NCBI RefSeq assembly: GCF_001953975.1
Contig: NZ_MBEJ01000121.1
Span: 1 to 64,000, forward strand
From: Mycobacterium sp. NS-7484
Lineage (GTDB): Bacteria > Actinomycetota > Actinomycetes > Mycobacteriales > Mycobacteriaceae
Direction: 5' to 3'
Length of the DNA stretch: 64,000 nucleotides
Positions 50,992 to 60,426 of the stretch are shown piece after piece (position 1 is the first letter of the stretch; each line of letters begins with the position of its first letter). The notes below the pieces were generated by a model. It was not told where the DNA came from and did no database searches. It saw only the letters and a program-made list of their open reading frames with translations. Position numbers and translations under genes: made by a program.

Positions 50992-52040
50992 GACGGGTCC
51001 TTATCTTGGGATTCGTTGGCGTGGCGGAGGTTCCAGCCGGCCGCGGCCATCGCGACCGCGCCGGCTGCCGTGGCGCCGACCGGGGCCGCGTGCTGGCGGA
51101 GCCACTGTTGCGGTGAGTGGCGGTGTGACCGGTCGTCGAAGACTCCGTGCGCGCCATGGTCGGTTCCGGCGTCGCCGTCCAGTGGGGAGAACAAGTTGTC
51201 CGGTCGCTGGTCGTCGGCGGGTTCGTCGGTCTGTTGGCTGTCGTAACCGGTTCTGGCCAGATATCTGTCCAGCACCGAGGGCATCAACCGCTGGCCCAGG
51301 ATCGTGGCCGCCGTGCTGAGCCCGACCCAGTACTCCTTCCGGGTCGGGTGATCGGCAGCGAAAGTGATTGCCTTGGCTGCGATCTCGGGTTGGTAGATGG
51401 GCGGAACCGGTTGTGGCCGGCGCGGCAGTCGCGAGCGCACCCAGGAGAACTGCGGGGTGTTCACGGCCGGCATCTGCACCACCGTGACGTGGACGTTGCT
51501 GCCTTCGTGCAGGAGCTCGACACGCAACGACTCGGTGAAACCGTTGATGGCGTGCTTGGCGCCGCAGTATGCCGACTGTAGCGGAATCGACCGAACACCC
51601 AGAGCCGAGCCGACCTGAATGATGGTGCCTGCGTCGCGGGGACGCATGCGAGCCAGCGCGGCCATGGTGCCGTATACGAAACCCAGGTAGGTCACCTCGG
51701 TGACTCGCCGGAACTCCTCGGGAGTGATGGTGGCGAACGGCGCGAACACCGAAGAGAACGCGTCGTTGACCCAGACGTCGATGGGCCCGAACGTCTCTTC
51801 GACTTCGGTGGCGGCCGCGTCGACCTGATCCGGGTCGGCGACATCGGTGATCACCTGAATGGCTTGGCCGCCGGCCTTGTGGACTTCCTCGGCGGCGGCT
51901 GCCAGGCCTGCGGCGCCGCGCGCCAGCAGTGCGACACGATCCCCGCGGGACCCGAATGCCCGCGCTGCGGCGCGTCCGATGCCGCCGCTGGCCCCCGTGA
52001 TTACGACGGTGCGCGGTGATCGAGATGATCTGGTGGACAC
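50988..52040 (-). CDS. Short-chain dehydrogenase with C-terminal extension
   Basis: 350 residues. Classical SDR domain (about 1-245): VVITGASGGIGRAAARAFG, DVWVNDAFSSVFAPF (a variant of the NAG motif), GSALGVRSIPLQSAYCGAKHAINGF with the Tyr/Lys pair. About 90 extra residues follow, including a hydrophilic His/Asp stretch and an Ala-rich possible membrane helix (VGATAAGAVAMAAAGW). GTG 52040 has AAAGGAG upstream; its first 40 bases lie inside the GH15 gene. Confidence 0.85.
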   Translation of the reverse strand: MSTRSSRSPRTVVITGASGGIGRAAARAFGSRGDRVALLARGAAGLAAAAEEVHKAGGQAIQVITDVADPDQVDAAATEVEETFGPIDVWVNDAFSSVFAPFATITPEEFRRVTEVTYLGFVYGTMAALARMRPRDAGTIIQVGSALGVRSIPLQSAYCGAKHAINGFTESLRVELLHEGSNVHVTVVQMPAVNTPQFSWVRSRLPRRPQPVPPIYQPEIAAKAITFAADHPTRKEYWVGLSTAATILGQRLMPSVLDRYLARTGYDSQQTDEPADDQRPDNLFSPLDGDAGTDHGAHGVFDDRSHRHSPQQWLRQHAAPVGATAAGAVAMAAAGWNLRHANESQDKDPS

Positions 52041-53818
52041 GGCGACTCCTTTCGGTGAGTGGCCGGCCTGTCGGCCAGCCGTAGTGAGGCTTCGATGAGA
52101 AGTGCGTGGGCGAATGCCTGTGGGATGTTGCCGCGAAGCTGACGTTCCACCACGTCGAATTCCTCGCACAACAACGCCGGTGGCCCCCCGACCGCGCGGT
52201 TTCGCTCGAAGTGGCGGACGGCGGCCACCTCGTTGCCCAGCTGATGGTTGGCCAGGGCAGACCAGAAGCCGCACAACACAAATGCGCCCTCGGCGGCCCC
52301 CAGCGGCCGGTCGTCGTGGCGGAAGCGGTAGACGAAGCCGTCGTCGGTGAGCTCGGCGCCGACGGCGCCCACGGTGCCGACGCTGAGCGGATCGTCGGCA
52401 GGGACGGCGCCGCGGATCGCGGCGACCAGCAGCGCCGCGTCGACGCGCGGGTCGTCGGGCGCGCGTTGCCAACGGCCGCTCGGGTGCCGACAGTCGGCAG
52501 TGCTGGCAAGAATGGTGTCGGCCAGCGACTCGGCGGCGGCGGCTTCGGGGGACGGGATGAACGGTGCGATGGCCCGTAGCCCGGCCACGCACGTCAGCCG
52601 GGAATGGGTCCACCGCCGCGTTTCGGTCTCCCAGACACCGGCATCCGGCTGTTGCCATCGCGATCCGATCGCGCCGACGGCCGTCTGGACGGCACGGTGT
52701 AGCTCGGCGTCGATGTGACCGTGGCGGGCCGAAGCCGCGAACAACAGCAGCGCCTCGCCGAAGACGTCGAGCTGGAACTGGTGCTGGGCCCGGTTGCCGA
52801 GAATGTCGGAACCGCCGGGATATCCGGGTAGCCGTAACGAGCTTTCGTCGGTCACCGGCCCGCCGTTGGCGGTGTAGACCGGCTTGAGGTCGGGCCCGTC
52901 GCTGGACAACCGTTGGACCACGAAGTCGACGGCATCGTCGAGCAGAGGATGGGCGGCGTCGACAGCGGCGGCCTGTCCGATGTAGCACTGATCGCGGATC
53001 CACACGTACCGGTAGTCGTAATTGCGTCCGGCGTCGGCGCGTTCGGGCAGGCTCATCGTGGCCGCGGCCACGGTGCCGCCGCCGGCAGCGGTCATGCCCT
53101 TGAGTACCGCGTACGAATGCCGCGCGTCACTGGCGGCGATGCTGGTACTGAACGCGGGAACGTCGGCACGCCAGCGGTTTTCGGTACGCCGCCACAACGC
53201 ATCGGGATCGGGAGGCGGTTCGGCAGGACCAGGCAGCGAAAACTCGACCACGGTGTCGAGGGAGCCGCCCTCGGGCACTTGCAGCTCGGCACACAGTGCG
53301 ACACCGCTGTCCCGGGACACCGTGGCGTGCGACAGTCCGGACAGCCGCATCTGCAATTCGCCGACCATGGCATGCCAACGACCGTCGTGATCGCGGACCA
53401 GATGTGTCATGGTTCGCCGTTCGAAGCCGGCCGCCGGGGAGAACACCGCCTCCACCCGGGCGTCCCCGCGGACTGCCATGAGCCGACGTAGCAGAACCGC
53501 CCGCCGGGTGTGACCGGGATAGGCGAGGGCTTCGCGACATTCGATGATGCTGTCGCGGGTGACCCACCGGGAGCGCCAGATCAGACTGCCTTCTTCGTAA
53601 TGCCCGCCCCAGACGAATTGCTCGGCCGGGGTGATCGCGTAAACGCTTCGGCCGCCGATCAAGGAGGAGAACACCGCGTCGTCATCCCATCCCGGCACGC
53701 ACATCCAGCACACGTCGCCACGCGGACCGATCAGGGCCCCACGCTGCCCGTCGGCCAGCAGCGCATACTCCCGCAAGACATGCGGTTCCTCGATCGCGTC
53801 GCGAACAACTCTGGCCAT
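52001..53818 (-). CDS. GH15-family glycoside hydrolase (glucoamylase/trehalase-like)
   Basis: 605 residues: an N-terminal beta-sandwich-like domain (REYALLADGQRGALIGPRGDVCWMCVPGWDDDAVFSSLIGG), then the (alpha/alpha)6 barrel with the active-site region RNYDYRYVWIRDQCYIGQAA and the C-terminal catalytic segment FVLCGFWSALANHQLGN. Mycobacterial GH15 proteins include a trehalase; substrate is otherwise open. First gene of the minus-strand operon, divergent from the MarR gene. Its 3' end overlaps the SDR start by 40 bases, an unusually long overlap. No signal peptide, so intracellular. Confidence 0.85.
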   Translation of the reverse strand: MARVVRDAIEEPHVLREYALLADGQRGALIGPRGDVCWMCVPGWDDDAVFSSLIGGRSVYAITPAEQFVWGGHYEEGSLIWRSRWVTRDSIIECREALAYPGHTRRAVLLRRLMAVRGDARVEAVFSPAAGFERRTMTHLVRDHDGRWHAMVGELQMRLSGLSHATVSRDSGVALCAELQVPEGGSLDTVVEFSLPGPAEPPPDPDALWRRTENRWRADVPAFSTSIAASDARHSYAVLKGMTAAGGGTVAAATMSLPERADAGRNYDYRYVWIRDQCYIGQAAAVDAAHPLLDDAVDFVVQRLSSDGPDLKPVYTANGGPVTDESSLRLPGYPGGSDILGNRAQHQFQLDVFGEALLLFAASARHGHIDAELHRAVQTAVGAIGSRWQQPDAGVWETETRRWTHSRLTCVAGLRAIAPFIPSPEAAAAESLADTILASTADCRHPSGRWQRAPDDPRVDAALLVAAIRGAVPADDPLSVGTVGAVGAELTDDGFVYRFRHDDRPLGAAEGAFVLCGFWSALANHQLGNEVAAVRHFERNRAVGGPPALLCEEFDVVERQLRGNIPQAFAHALLIEASLRLADRPATHRKESPCPPDHLDHRAPS

Positions 53819-53949
53819 TGCCCTCTGTTCTCGGTGCTGCCGGACGATCTGCCGGATGGATAGCGCAAGGGTTGCCCGGCAGAATTAGTCCAAACCGGGA
53901 AGTTCTGCGGAATGCACAACTTGCGAACTGCAACTAAACTGGCCGGATC

Positions 53950-54453
53950 GTGAAAGCTGAACGTTTGCTGACAGACCGCGGTACGACGGACGACGCCGAC
54001 GAGTACGCCGTACAGCTCGAACGCGCCACCCGCGGCCTGCTCGCCGTCAACGTCATGGCCCTTGAGCATTTCGAGAAGCGCGTCGGCCTGTCGTCCCTGC
54101 GGGCACTGCAGTCACTGGGACGCACCGGACCCTGCCTGGTGAGCGAGCTGGCCCAGGCCTTACAGGTTGCGGTGTCGACGGCCAGCAGGCTGGCAGACCG
54201 GCTCACCGAGTCCGGACTGATCACCCGCGGTGTCTCCCCGCAGAACCGGCGCGCCACCCGCCTGGACCTGACCGACGAGGGAAGAGCCGTTTTGCAGGAT
54301 CTGGTCGAACATCGAGTCGCGCTGTTTCGCGAGGTCACCGCCGTCGTCGGACATAGCGAGCGCGACGATCTCCTCCGCGGGGCCACGGCCTTCACCGCGG
54401 CCTATCGTGCGCTGGTCGACACCGACAACCCGGGTGCGGCAGACCCGGGATGA
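53950..54453 (+). CDS. MarR-family transcriptional regulator
   Basis: 167 residues with the winged helix at about 55-125 (SSLRALQSLGRTGPCLVSELAQALQVAVSTASRLADRLTESGLITRGVSPQNRRATRLDLTDEG). It diverges from the GH15-to-GMC operon and is its likely local regulator. GTG 53950 is taken. The 131-bp gap contains a small TTGC-N5-GCAA palindrome (53921-53933) that could be its operator, too short to call with confidence. Confidence 0.87.
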   Translation: MKAERLLTDRGTTDDADEYAVQLERATRGLLAVNVMALEHFEKRVGLSSLRALQSLGRTGPCLVSELAQALQVAVSTASRLADRLTESGLITRGVSPQNRRATRLDLTDEGRAVLQDLVEHRVALFREVTAVVGHSERDDLLRGATAFTAAYRALVDTDNPGAADPG

Positions 54454-54590
54454 GCGCCGGTCCCGACCCGACGGCAGGTTTCGGCACGCGGCGTGCGGGT
54501 AATGCACTGCCCTGGTCGGCCGTCACAACCCGCTGAATTATCTATCCGGACAGCGCCATTCACTGAGCCGACCGGAGGGAGATCCTGCTC

Positions 54591-55445
54591 ATGACGGCGG
54601 TCACCGCCTATCGCGGTCTGCTTCGTTCGATCGACCTGCACGTCGAGGACACCGGCGGCCCGGGACGGCCGGTCGTGTTGATCCACGGCTGGCCGCTGAC
54701 CGGGGAATCCTGGTCTCCGCAAGTCCAGGCCCTGCAATCGGCGGGCTACCGCGTCATCACCTATGACCGCCGCGGATTCGGGCGCAGTGACACGTCCCTG
54801 GTGGGTTACACGTACGAAAGCCTGTCCGACGACTTGTCGGCACTGATGGAAGAACTCGACCTACGCGATACGACGCTGGTCGGATTCTCGATGGGTGGCG
54901 GTGAAGTCGCCAGCTACTGCGCACGCAAAGGCACCGCCCGCGTGCGCAGTGTGGTGTTCGCGTCGTCGGTCACGCCGTACATGCTGCACACCAAGGACAA
55001 TCCCGAGGGGCCGCTGAGCAAAACCCAGGCCGCTCAGATGGCACTGTCGCTGACGAAGAACCAGGACGAGTTCTACGACGAGATGATGACCGACGTGTTC
55101 TCCGCAGGCGGACAACTGGCGGTCAGCGAGGAGCAACGCCAGCAGGCGGTGGCGATGTGCCGGCAGGCCAGTAAGAACGCCGCGCTGGCCTGCCTGACCG
55201 CATTCGGCAACACCGACTTCCGCGAAGATCTGCCGCGGGTGACGGTGCCCGGTCTGGTGATCCACGGTGACGCGGATACCACCGTGCCGTTCGCCGGTTC
55301 CGGGATGCGCACCCACGGCGCACTGCGCGACAGCCGTCTCCACGTCATCGAAGGCGGACCCCACGGCATCCCGATGAGTCATACCGACGAGTTCAACCGG
55401 GTGCTGCTGGAGTTTCTCGCCGAGGACTTCGCCGCGACGCGGTGA
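54591..55445 (+). CDS. Alpha/beta hydrolase, non-heme haloperoxidase type
   Basis: 284 residues. The oxyanion HGWP is followed by the nucleophile in LVGFSMGGGEVASY, the acid in HGDADTTVPF and the histidine in GGPHGIPMSH, matching cofactor-free chloroperoxidase/esterase proteins such as Cpo/ThcF. ATG 54591 has GGAGGGAG upstream. The 137-bp gap before it shows no other gene. It converges directly with the TetR gene (ends abut). Confidence 0.87.
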   Translation: MTAVTAYRGLLRSIDLHVEDTGGPGRPVVLIHGWPLTGESWSPQVQALQSAGYRVITYDRRGFGRSDTSLVGYTYESLSDDLSALMEELDLRDTTLVGFSMGGGEVASYCARKGTARVRSVVFASSVTPYMLHTKDNPEGPLSKTQAAQMALSLTKNQDEFYDEMMTDVFSAGGQLAVSEEQRQQAVAMCRQASKNAALACLTAFGNTDFREDLPRVTVPGLVIHGDADTTVPFAGSGMRTHGALRDSRLHVIEGGPHGIPMSHTDEFNRVLLEFLAEDFAATR

Positions 55446-56012
55446 TCAGCCGCGGGTCCGTATGCCGCGCTCGAACGTCCGGATGACCGCAGGGGCGGCC
55501 GCATGCCGTGGCATCAGGCCTTCCTTGGAGTCTTGACAGGCCCAGTTGACCAGGCCGAAGAGTGCGTGCTCGATCCACAACGCACTCGATTCCGGGTCGA
55601 ACACCCCCTCGGCCTGGCCACGCTCGATCAGGCTGATCAGCCTCTTGGAGTCCGGCAACGCCTCCGGTGGCATATCGCGTGTCACCGCGGGATCGTTGAA
55701 CAGGAACAGAATCCGGTTGCCGACCGAGATCATCGCGTTGATCACCCGGCGCATCGCGTCGACCGGACATCCCTCCTCGGGTGCGGCCGCGGCGACGGCC
55801 TCGCTCACCACCCGTACCGAATCGACGATGGTCTCGTTGATCAGGCACTCCCGATCGGGGAAGTAGCGGTGCACCGTGGTGCGGCCGACCCCGGCCGCCC
55901 TGGCTATGTCAGGCAGGGTTGCCGTGCGATCGTCGGCCAGAACGGCTGCGGCGGCCTCGATGATCGCACCACGGGTGCGTGCCTGGGTAGCCGAGAGCTC
56001 GCCTGTGCTCAT
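55446..56012 (-). CDS. TetR-family regulator in the mmpS-mmpL operon
   Basis: 188 residues; helix-turn-helix at about 15-60 (TRGAIIEAAAAVLADDRTATLPDIARAAGVGRTTVHRYFPDRECLI). It is the last gene of a minus-strand mmpS-mmpL-tetR unit, 40 bases after mmpL, and so probably represses its own operon. Two TTCC-N5-GGAA palindromes upstream of mmpS are candidate operators. Confidence 0.85.
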   Translation of the reverse strand: MSTGELSATQARTRGAIIEAAAAVLADDRTATLPDIARAAGVGRTTVHRYFPDRECLINETIVDSVRVVSEAVAAAAPEEGCPVDAMRRVINAMISVGNRILFLFNDPAVTRDMPPEALPDSKRLISLIERGQAEGVFDPESSALWIEHALFGLVNWACQDSKEGLMPRHAAAPAVIRTFERGIRTRG

Positions 56013-56052
56013 GCGCAGATGATAGCCACGCGTTCTCCCGGCGAACCGTCGA

Positions 56053-58908
56053 TCACCGTCTGGCCACCGGTATCGGGGCGGTCCGGTCGGACAGGAAGCG
56101 CGCGGGCCGCTGGCGCACCGGCAGTGGCCACCAGAACCAGCGGCCGAGGATCGCGGCGATCGTCGGGGTCATCAGCGAGCGCACCACCAGGGTGTCGAAC
56201 AGCAGGCCCAGGCCGATCGTGGTACCGCCCTGCCCGATCGCGATCAGATCGCTGGTGGCCATCGACGCCATCGTGAAGGCGAAGACCAGGCCGGCGGCGG
56301 TGACCACACCGCCCGTGGCGCCCATGGCCCGGATGATCCCGGTGTTGATGCCTGCGCCGATCTCTTCTTTCATCCGCGAGACCACCAGCAGGTTGTAGTC
56401 TGAGCCGACCGCCAGCAGGATGATCACCGAGAACGCCAAGGTCATCCAGTGCAGGTCGATGCCCAGCAGATACTGCCACACCAGCACCGACAGCCCGAAT
56501 GAGGCGGCCAGCGACAGGATCACGGTGCCGACGATGACGAACGAGGCGATCAACGCCCGGGTGATCACCAGCATCACGATGAAGATCAGGGTGATGGCGC
56601 CGACGGCCGAGATCAGCAGGTCCCACTGGGCGCCGACCTGAATGTCCTTGTAGGTTGCCGCCGTCCCGCCGAGATAGATCTTGGCGTCGGCCAGCGGCGT
56701 GGTCTTGATTGCCTCCCGGGCCGTCTTCAGGATCGGGTCGACGTGCGAAATCCCTTCTGTGGTAGCCGGATCCACGTCATGGGTGATGATGAACTGTGCG
56801 GCCTGCCCGTCCGGTGACACCATGAGATCCAGCCCGCGTTTGAAGTCGGGGTTGTCGAATGCCTCGGGTGGTAGGTAGAACGAGTCGTCGTTGCGGGCAT
56901 CGTCGAACGCCTGGCCCATCACCGATGCGGTATCGGTCATCTTGCCGATTTGGTCGACCAGCCCGTTGAACGTGCTGAACATCGTTTTCATGGTGCCCTG
57001 CATGGACTTCGAGATCGCGATCATCGGTGGCAGCTGCGCCACCAGCTGTGGCATCAGCTGATCCATCTCGTTCATGTTCTTCACCGAGTCCGAGAGGGTC
57101 TCGGTCATGGTGTCGATGCCGTCGAGCCCGTCGAACAGCGATCGCATGGAGTGGCACATCGGGATGTCGTAGCAGTGCGGTTCCCAGTACAGATAGTTGC
57201 GCATCGGCCGCATGAAATCGTCGAAATCAGCCATGTGATCCCGCATTTCGTTGGTGCTGGCCTGCATCTCGTTCATGCTCGCGGTGAGCTCGTGGGTGAT
57301 GTCCGTCATCCGGTTCATCAAGCCCAGCATGTTCTCCATGATCGCGATCATCCGGCCGAGATCATCGGTGAGCGTGTTCATGTCGCCCATGCGTTCGCGC
57401 AGGAACTGCAGGTTCTCGGTCATCGACACCGATTGCATGCTCACCTGGAACGGCACCGAGCTGTGCGCGATGGGCCGGCCCAGCGGCCGGGTGATGCTCT
57501 GCACGCGGGCCACACCGGGCACCCGGATCAACTCTCGGGCAATCTTGTCCAGCACGATCATGTCGGCGGGGTTGCGCAAGTCCCGCCCCGCGTCCACGAG
57601 CAGCAGGTCGGGGTTCATCCGAGCAGCAGTGAAATGCCGTTCGGCCGCGGCGTATCCGACGTTCGACGGGAGATCCTTGGGGATGTACAACCGTTCGTTG
57701 TAGGAGGTCTGATAGCCGGGCAGGGCCAGCAGCCCGATGAGTGCGACGGCGATCGCCGCAACCAGGATGGGGACCGGCCAACGGACCACCGAGGTGCCGA
57801 GTCGGCGCCAGCCGCGGGAGCGGAGCGTGCGCTTGGCGTCGAGCAGGCCGAACCGGCTACCCGCGACCAGCATCGCCGGCGCGAGGGTGAGCGAGGCCAG
57901 CACCACCACGGACATGCCGATGGCACTGGGGATGCCCATCGAGCTGAAGTAGTTCAATCGGGTGAAATGCAGGCACAACATGGCGCCGGCAACCGTGAGC
58001 CCGGAACCGAGGATGACGTGGCCGACACCGTGGAAAGCGGTGTAGTACGCGGCTTCTCGGTCTTGACCCTTCTGCCGCGCCTCCTGATAGCGGCCGACGA
58101 GGAAGATCGCATAGTCGGTGCCCGCCGCGATGGCCAACGAGGTCAGCAGGCTCACCGAGAAGGTCGACAAGCCGAGCAGTCCGGCGTGACCGATGGCCGC
58201 CACCACACCGCGCGCGGCCGACATCTCCAGCAGCACCACGATGAGCATCAGCAACATCGTGGCGATCGACCGGTAGACCACGATCAGCATCACCGCGATC
58301 ACGGCGATCGTCACGAAGGTGATCTTGATCATGCTCTTGTCGCCGGCCTCGTTCATGTCCGTGGTGAGCGGACCCTGGCCGGTGACATAGGCTTTCACGC
58401 CTGCGGGCGGGTGGGATTCGTCGATGATCTTTCGGACCGCGGCGACCGATTCGTTGGCCAGCGTCTCGCCCTGGTTGCCGGCGAGGTTCACCTGAACGTA
58501 TGCGGCTTTGCCGTCGGTGCTCTGCGAGCCCGCCGCGGTGATCAGGTCGCCCCAGTAATTCTGAACGTGCTGAACGTGTTTGGTGTCGGCCTGCAGGGTG
58601 CGGACCAGCTCGTCGTAATAGTGGTGGGCTTCGGTGCCCAGCGGCTCGTCACCTTCGAGCACCACCATGGCGATGGTGTCGGAGTCGAACTGGTCGAAGC
58701 GCTCACCGATCTTCTTCATCGCCACCAGCGCCGGGGCGTCCTGCGGTGACAGCGACACCGAATGCTCGTGGCCGACCACCTCGAGCTGGGGGACCAGCGC
58801 GTTCAGCACGACGACGAGCACCACCCAGGCCAGGATGATCGGGACGGCGGCGACGCGGATGACGCGGGCGATGCCCTTGCGTTCAGTGGTGGCGCTGTGG
58901 TTGCTCAT
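56053..58908 (-). CDS. MmpL-family RND transporter
   Basis: 951 residues in the MmpL4/5 size class. One N-terminal helix, a first periplasmic loop (to about 180), a five-helix bundle (LLMLIVVLLEMSAARGV, IAAGTDYAIFLVGRYQEARQKG), a long second periplasmic loop rich in Met and Asn (MNEMQASTNEMRDHMADFDDFM, predicted helical), and a second helix bundle with VGSDYNLLVVSRMKEEIGAG. These proteins export lipids, siderophores or drugs. The ATG overlaps the mmpS stop by four bases. Which MmpL it corresponds to cannot be fixed by eye. Confidence 0.9.
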   Translation of the reverse strand: MSNHSATTERKGIARVIRVAAVPIILAWVVLVVVLNALVPQLEVVGHEHSVSLSPQDAPALVAMKKIGERFDQFDSDTIAMVVLEGDEPLGTEAHHYYDELVRTLQADTKHVQHVQNYWGDLITAAGSQSTDGKAAYVQVNLAGNQGETLANESVAAVRKIIDESHPPAGVKAYVTGQGPLTTDMNEAGDKSMIKITFVTIAVIAVMLIVVYRSIATMLLMLIVVLLEMSAARGVVAAIGHAGLLGLSTFSVSLLTSLAIAAGTDYAIFLVGRYQEARQKGQDREAAYYTAFHGVGHVILGSGLTVAGAMLCLHFTRLNYFSSMGIPSAIGMSVVVLASLTLAPAMLVAGSRFGLLDAKRTLRSRGWRRLGTSVVRWPVPILVAAIAVALIGLLALPGYQTSYNERLYIPKDLPSNVGYAAAERHFTAARMNPDLLLVDAGRDLRNPADMIVLDKIARELIRVPGVARVQSITRPLGRPIAHSSVPFQVSMQSVSMTENLQFLRERMGDMNTLTDDLGRMIAIMENMLGLMNRMTDITHELTASMNEMQASTNEMRDHMADFDDFMRPMRNYLYWEPHCYDIPMCHSMRSLFDGLDGIDTMTETLSDSVKNMNEMDQLMPQLVAQLPPMIAISKSMQGTMKTMFSTFNGLVDQIGKMTDTASVMGQAFDDARNDDSFYLPPEAFDNPDFKRGLDLMVSPDGQAAQFIITHDVDPATTEGISHVDPILKTAREAIKTTPLADAKIYLGGTAATYKDIQVGAQWDLLISAVGAITLIFIVMLVITRALIASFVIVGTVILSLAASFGLSVLVWQYLLGIDLHWMTLAFSVIILLAVGSDYNLLVVSRMKEEIGAGINTGIIRAMGATGGVVTAAGLVFAFTMASMATSDLIAIGQGGTTIGLGLLFDTLVVRSLMTPTIAAILGRWFWWPLPVRQRPARFLSDRTAPIPVARR

Positions 58909-59345
58909 GCGGCCTTGTCCAAGCAGAAGGCCTGGGCGTTGTGCTGGGTCACGGTCTGGTCGTCTCGGACCTCACCGTTGACGACGATCCGGCAGCTGAT
59001 CACTTCGCTGTCTCCTTGGGCGACCACGTTGGCGAACACCGTGGGCAGGGTGGTGATTACTTCGTGCCGCCAGGGCAACGAGCTGAAACTCTCCGTGTGG
59101 GGTTGGGCATCGGCATCGAGGTAGCTGACGTGGCCGCTGGTGCCGCTGGGCCCGGTTATCTCGTAGACCACGCGCTTGGGGTTGAACTCGACGATGTCGT
59201 CGCCGGCGGCTGCTCCGGGATCGGTCGTGATGTGGGTGCCGAAGATGCCGTGCATGCGGTTCATCGCGAATCCGCTGACGGCCACGGCGGCCACCAGAAC
59301 CAAGGGAATCCAGAAGCGTTTCGCCAGCCGAAATACCGTCGCCAC
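58905..59345 (-). CDS. MmpS-family accessory protein
   Basis: 146 residues: a short N-terminus, one membrane helix (FWIPLVLVAAVAVSGFAM) and a periplasmic beta domain (VVYEITGPSGTSGHVSYLDADAQPH, then CRIVVNGEVRDDQTVTQHNAQAFCLDKAA with two cysteines). The pattern matches MmpS4/MmpS5, partners of MmpL transporters. First gene of the operon. Confidence 0.9.
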   Translation of the reverse strand: MATVFRLAKRFWIPLVLVAAVAVSGFAMNRMHGIFGTHITTDPGAAAGDDIVEFNPKRVVYEITGPSGTSGHVSYLDADAQPHTESFSSLPWRHEVITTLPTVFANVVAQGDSEVISCRIVVNGEVRDDQTVTQHNAQAFCLDKAA

Positions 59346-59445
59346 GGCACATCCACCTCTCCGGATCGGCGCACGCCGACGGAGAAACGCCCCGACCGCG
59401 CTGTCAACCGGATGAACGTAACAGCCCCTTAGTGGATCAACAACG

Positions 59446-59493
59446 TTCCATTAAGGAATCTTGATCTTCCTCACAGTTGCTTCCCAAATGGAA
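59446..59493. promoter_or_regulatory. Paired TTCC-N5-GGAA palindromes upstream of mmpS
   Basis: TTCCATTAAGGAA (59446-59458) and TTCCCAAATGGAA (59481-59493) share the same arms and spacing and lie 35 bases apart, start to start, 100-148 bases upstream of the mmpS start in AT-rich DNA. They are candidate operators for the TetR protein at the end of the operon. The rest of the 59346-59667 gap holds a hairpin (59576-59597) and no gene. Confidence 0.5.
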
Positions 59494-59575
59494 TTTTTAG
59501 CCCCCAACGAGGCAGCACGCGCGGCGCGACGGCGTCGAGAACTGGTTGCCTCGAACGTATTTCGTCTCGGGAACC

Positions 59576-59597
59576 GACCGCGGCGGAAAACGCGGTC
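59576..59597 (-). terminator. Hairpin downstream of the universal stress protein gene
   Basis: GACCGCG (59576-59582) and CGCGGTC (59591-59597) pair with an eight-base loop. It lies 70 bases past the stop of the minus-strand usp gene and before the mmpS promoter region, so it probably ends the usp transcript. Confidence 0.5.
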
Positions 59598-59667
59598 AGG
59601 CGGTGAGCGGTTTGCTTGCCGAGATCACCGGCAGTAGGCCATCACGCCGGCGGTGACAGCGCCCGCC

Positions 59668-60156
59668 TCAGTCGGCGGTGTGCACGATCAGGATGTCGAT
59701 CTTGACTCGACGGGCGATGGTGGCGGGCACCGAGCCCAACAGGCGTCCGGCGACCGAGTCCAGCCCGATGTCACCGACGACGATCAGATCCGCGTTTACC
59801 TCTTTGGCCAGCTTCACGAGTGCGTCGACCGGCGCACCTTCCACGGCACGCTCGGCGATGTCGGCGGCCCCCGCGGCCTTCGCCCGGTCGCGGGCCACCT
59901 GAAGGATCTCGTAGACCGGGGCAGCGCCGTGCATCTTGTAGCCCTCGCTGCCCAGACTGTCGGCGGCGCGGGTGTCGACCACATGGTCATGCGACGGCGG
60001 CCTGGACCAGCCGCCCTTCTCGACCACGGGTTGGTAGGCGCTCGCGATGATGAGCTTCGCGCTCTCCTGCGCGGCCACCGTGGCGGCGCGGTCGACCGCC
60101 CGTAACGACGAGTCCGAGCCGTCGGTGCCGACGACGATCGTCCGATAGGTGCTCAT
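59668..60156 (-). CDS. Universal stress protein (UspA family)
   Basis: 162-residue single-domain Usp. The N-terminus reads TIVVGTDGSDSSLRAVDRAA. The ATP-binding motif G-2X-G-9X-G(S) is present in VVGDIGLDSVAGRLLGSVPATIARR, so it should bind ATP. Single gene, minus strand. Mycobacterial paralogues respond to hypoxia or slow growth; I see no DosR-type box in the 190-bp gap before the tRNA, which holds no other gene. Confidence 0.9.
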   Translation of the reverse strand: MSTYRTIVVGTDGSDSSLRAVDRAATVAAQESAKLIIASAYQPVVEKGGWSRPPSHDHVVDTRAADSLGSEGYKMHGAAPVYEILQVARDRAKAAGAADIAERAVEGAPVDALVKLAKEVNADLIVVGDIGLDSVAGRLLGSVPATIARRVKIDILIVHTAD

Positions 60157-60350
60157 GTCGTCTCCGAACTGTCGACTACCAGGACAGACAGACCTTAGTG
60201 CACGTGAATCTTCCGGCGGTGGAGATTGGCTTCGTGCCGCATGAGGGGGTCAACCGAACTATTGAGCGAGCACTCGACCGACATGGAGTTGCCGGATGTG
60301 CGGGGTACGGTGCGCTCAAGAACGAGAGCGCACGTCAAACGAACGAGACA

Positions 60351-60426
60351 TGGCACCCCCGACAGGATTCGAACCTGCAACCGACCGGGTAGAAACCGGA
60401 TGCGCTATCCGTTGCGCCACGGGGGC
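60351..60426 (-). tRNA. tRNA-Arg (anticodon TCT)
   Basis: On the minus strand the acceptor arms GCCCCCG and CGGGGGT pair (with one G-U), the anticodon stem CCGG/CCGG holds loop TTTCTAC with anticodon TCT, and the T-arm contains GGTTCGAATCC. The CCA end is encoded at 60351-60353. It reads AGA codons, rare in this GC-rich genome. Confidence 0.93.

Noticed and set aside
53921..53933. TTGC-N5-GCAA palindrome in front of the MarR gene
   Set aside because: Four-base arms are too short in this GC-rich DNA to call an operator; mentioned only as a possibility in the MarR entry.
56950..58749. Plus-strand open frame of 599 codons opposite mmpL
   Set aside because: Arg/His/Gly-rich reading complementary to the MmpL gene; no ribosome site and no known domain.
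59569..59595. Another GGGAAC sequence upstream of mmpS/usp
   Set aside because: Seventeen bases later the sequence is GCGG, not CGAC, and the strand does not point at a gene; not part of the SigC set.
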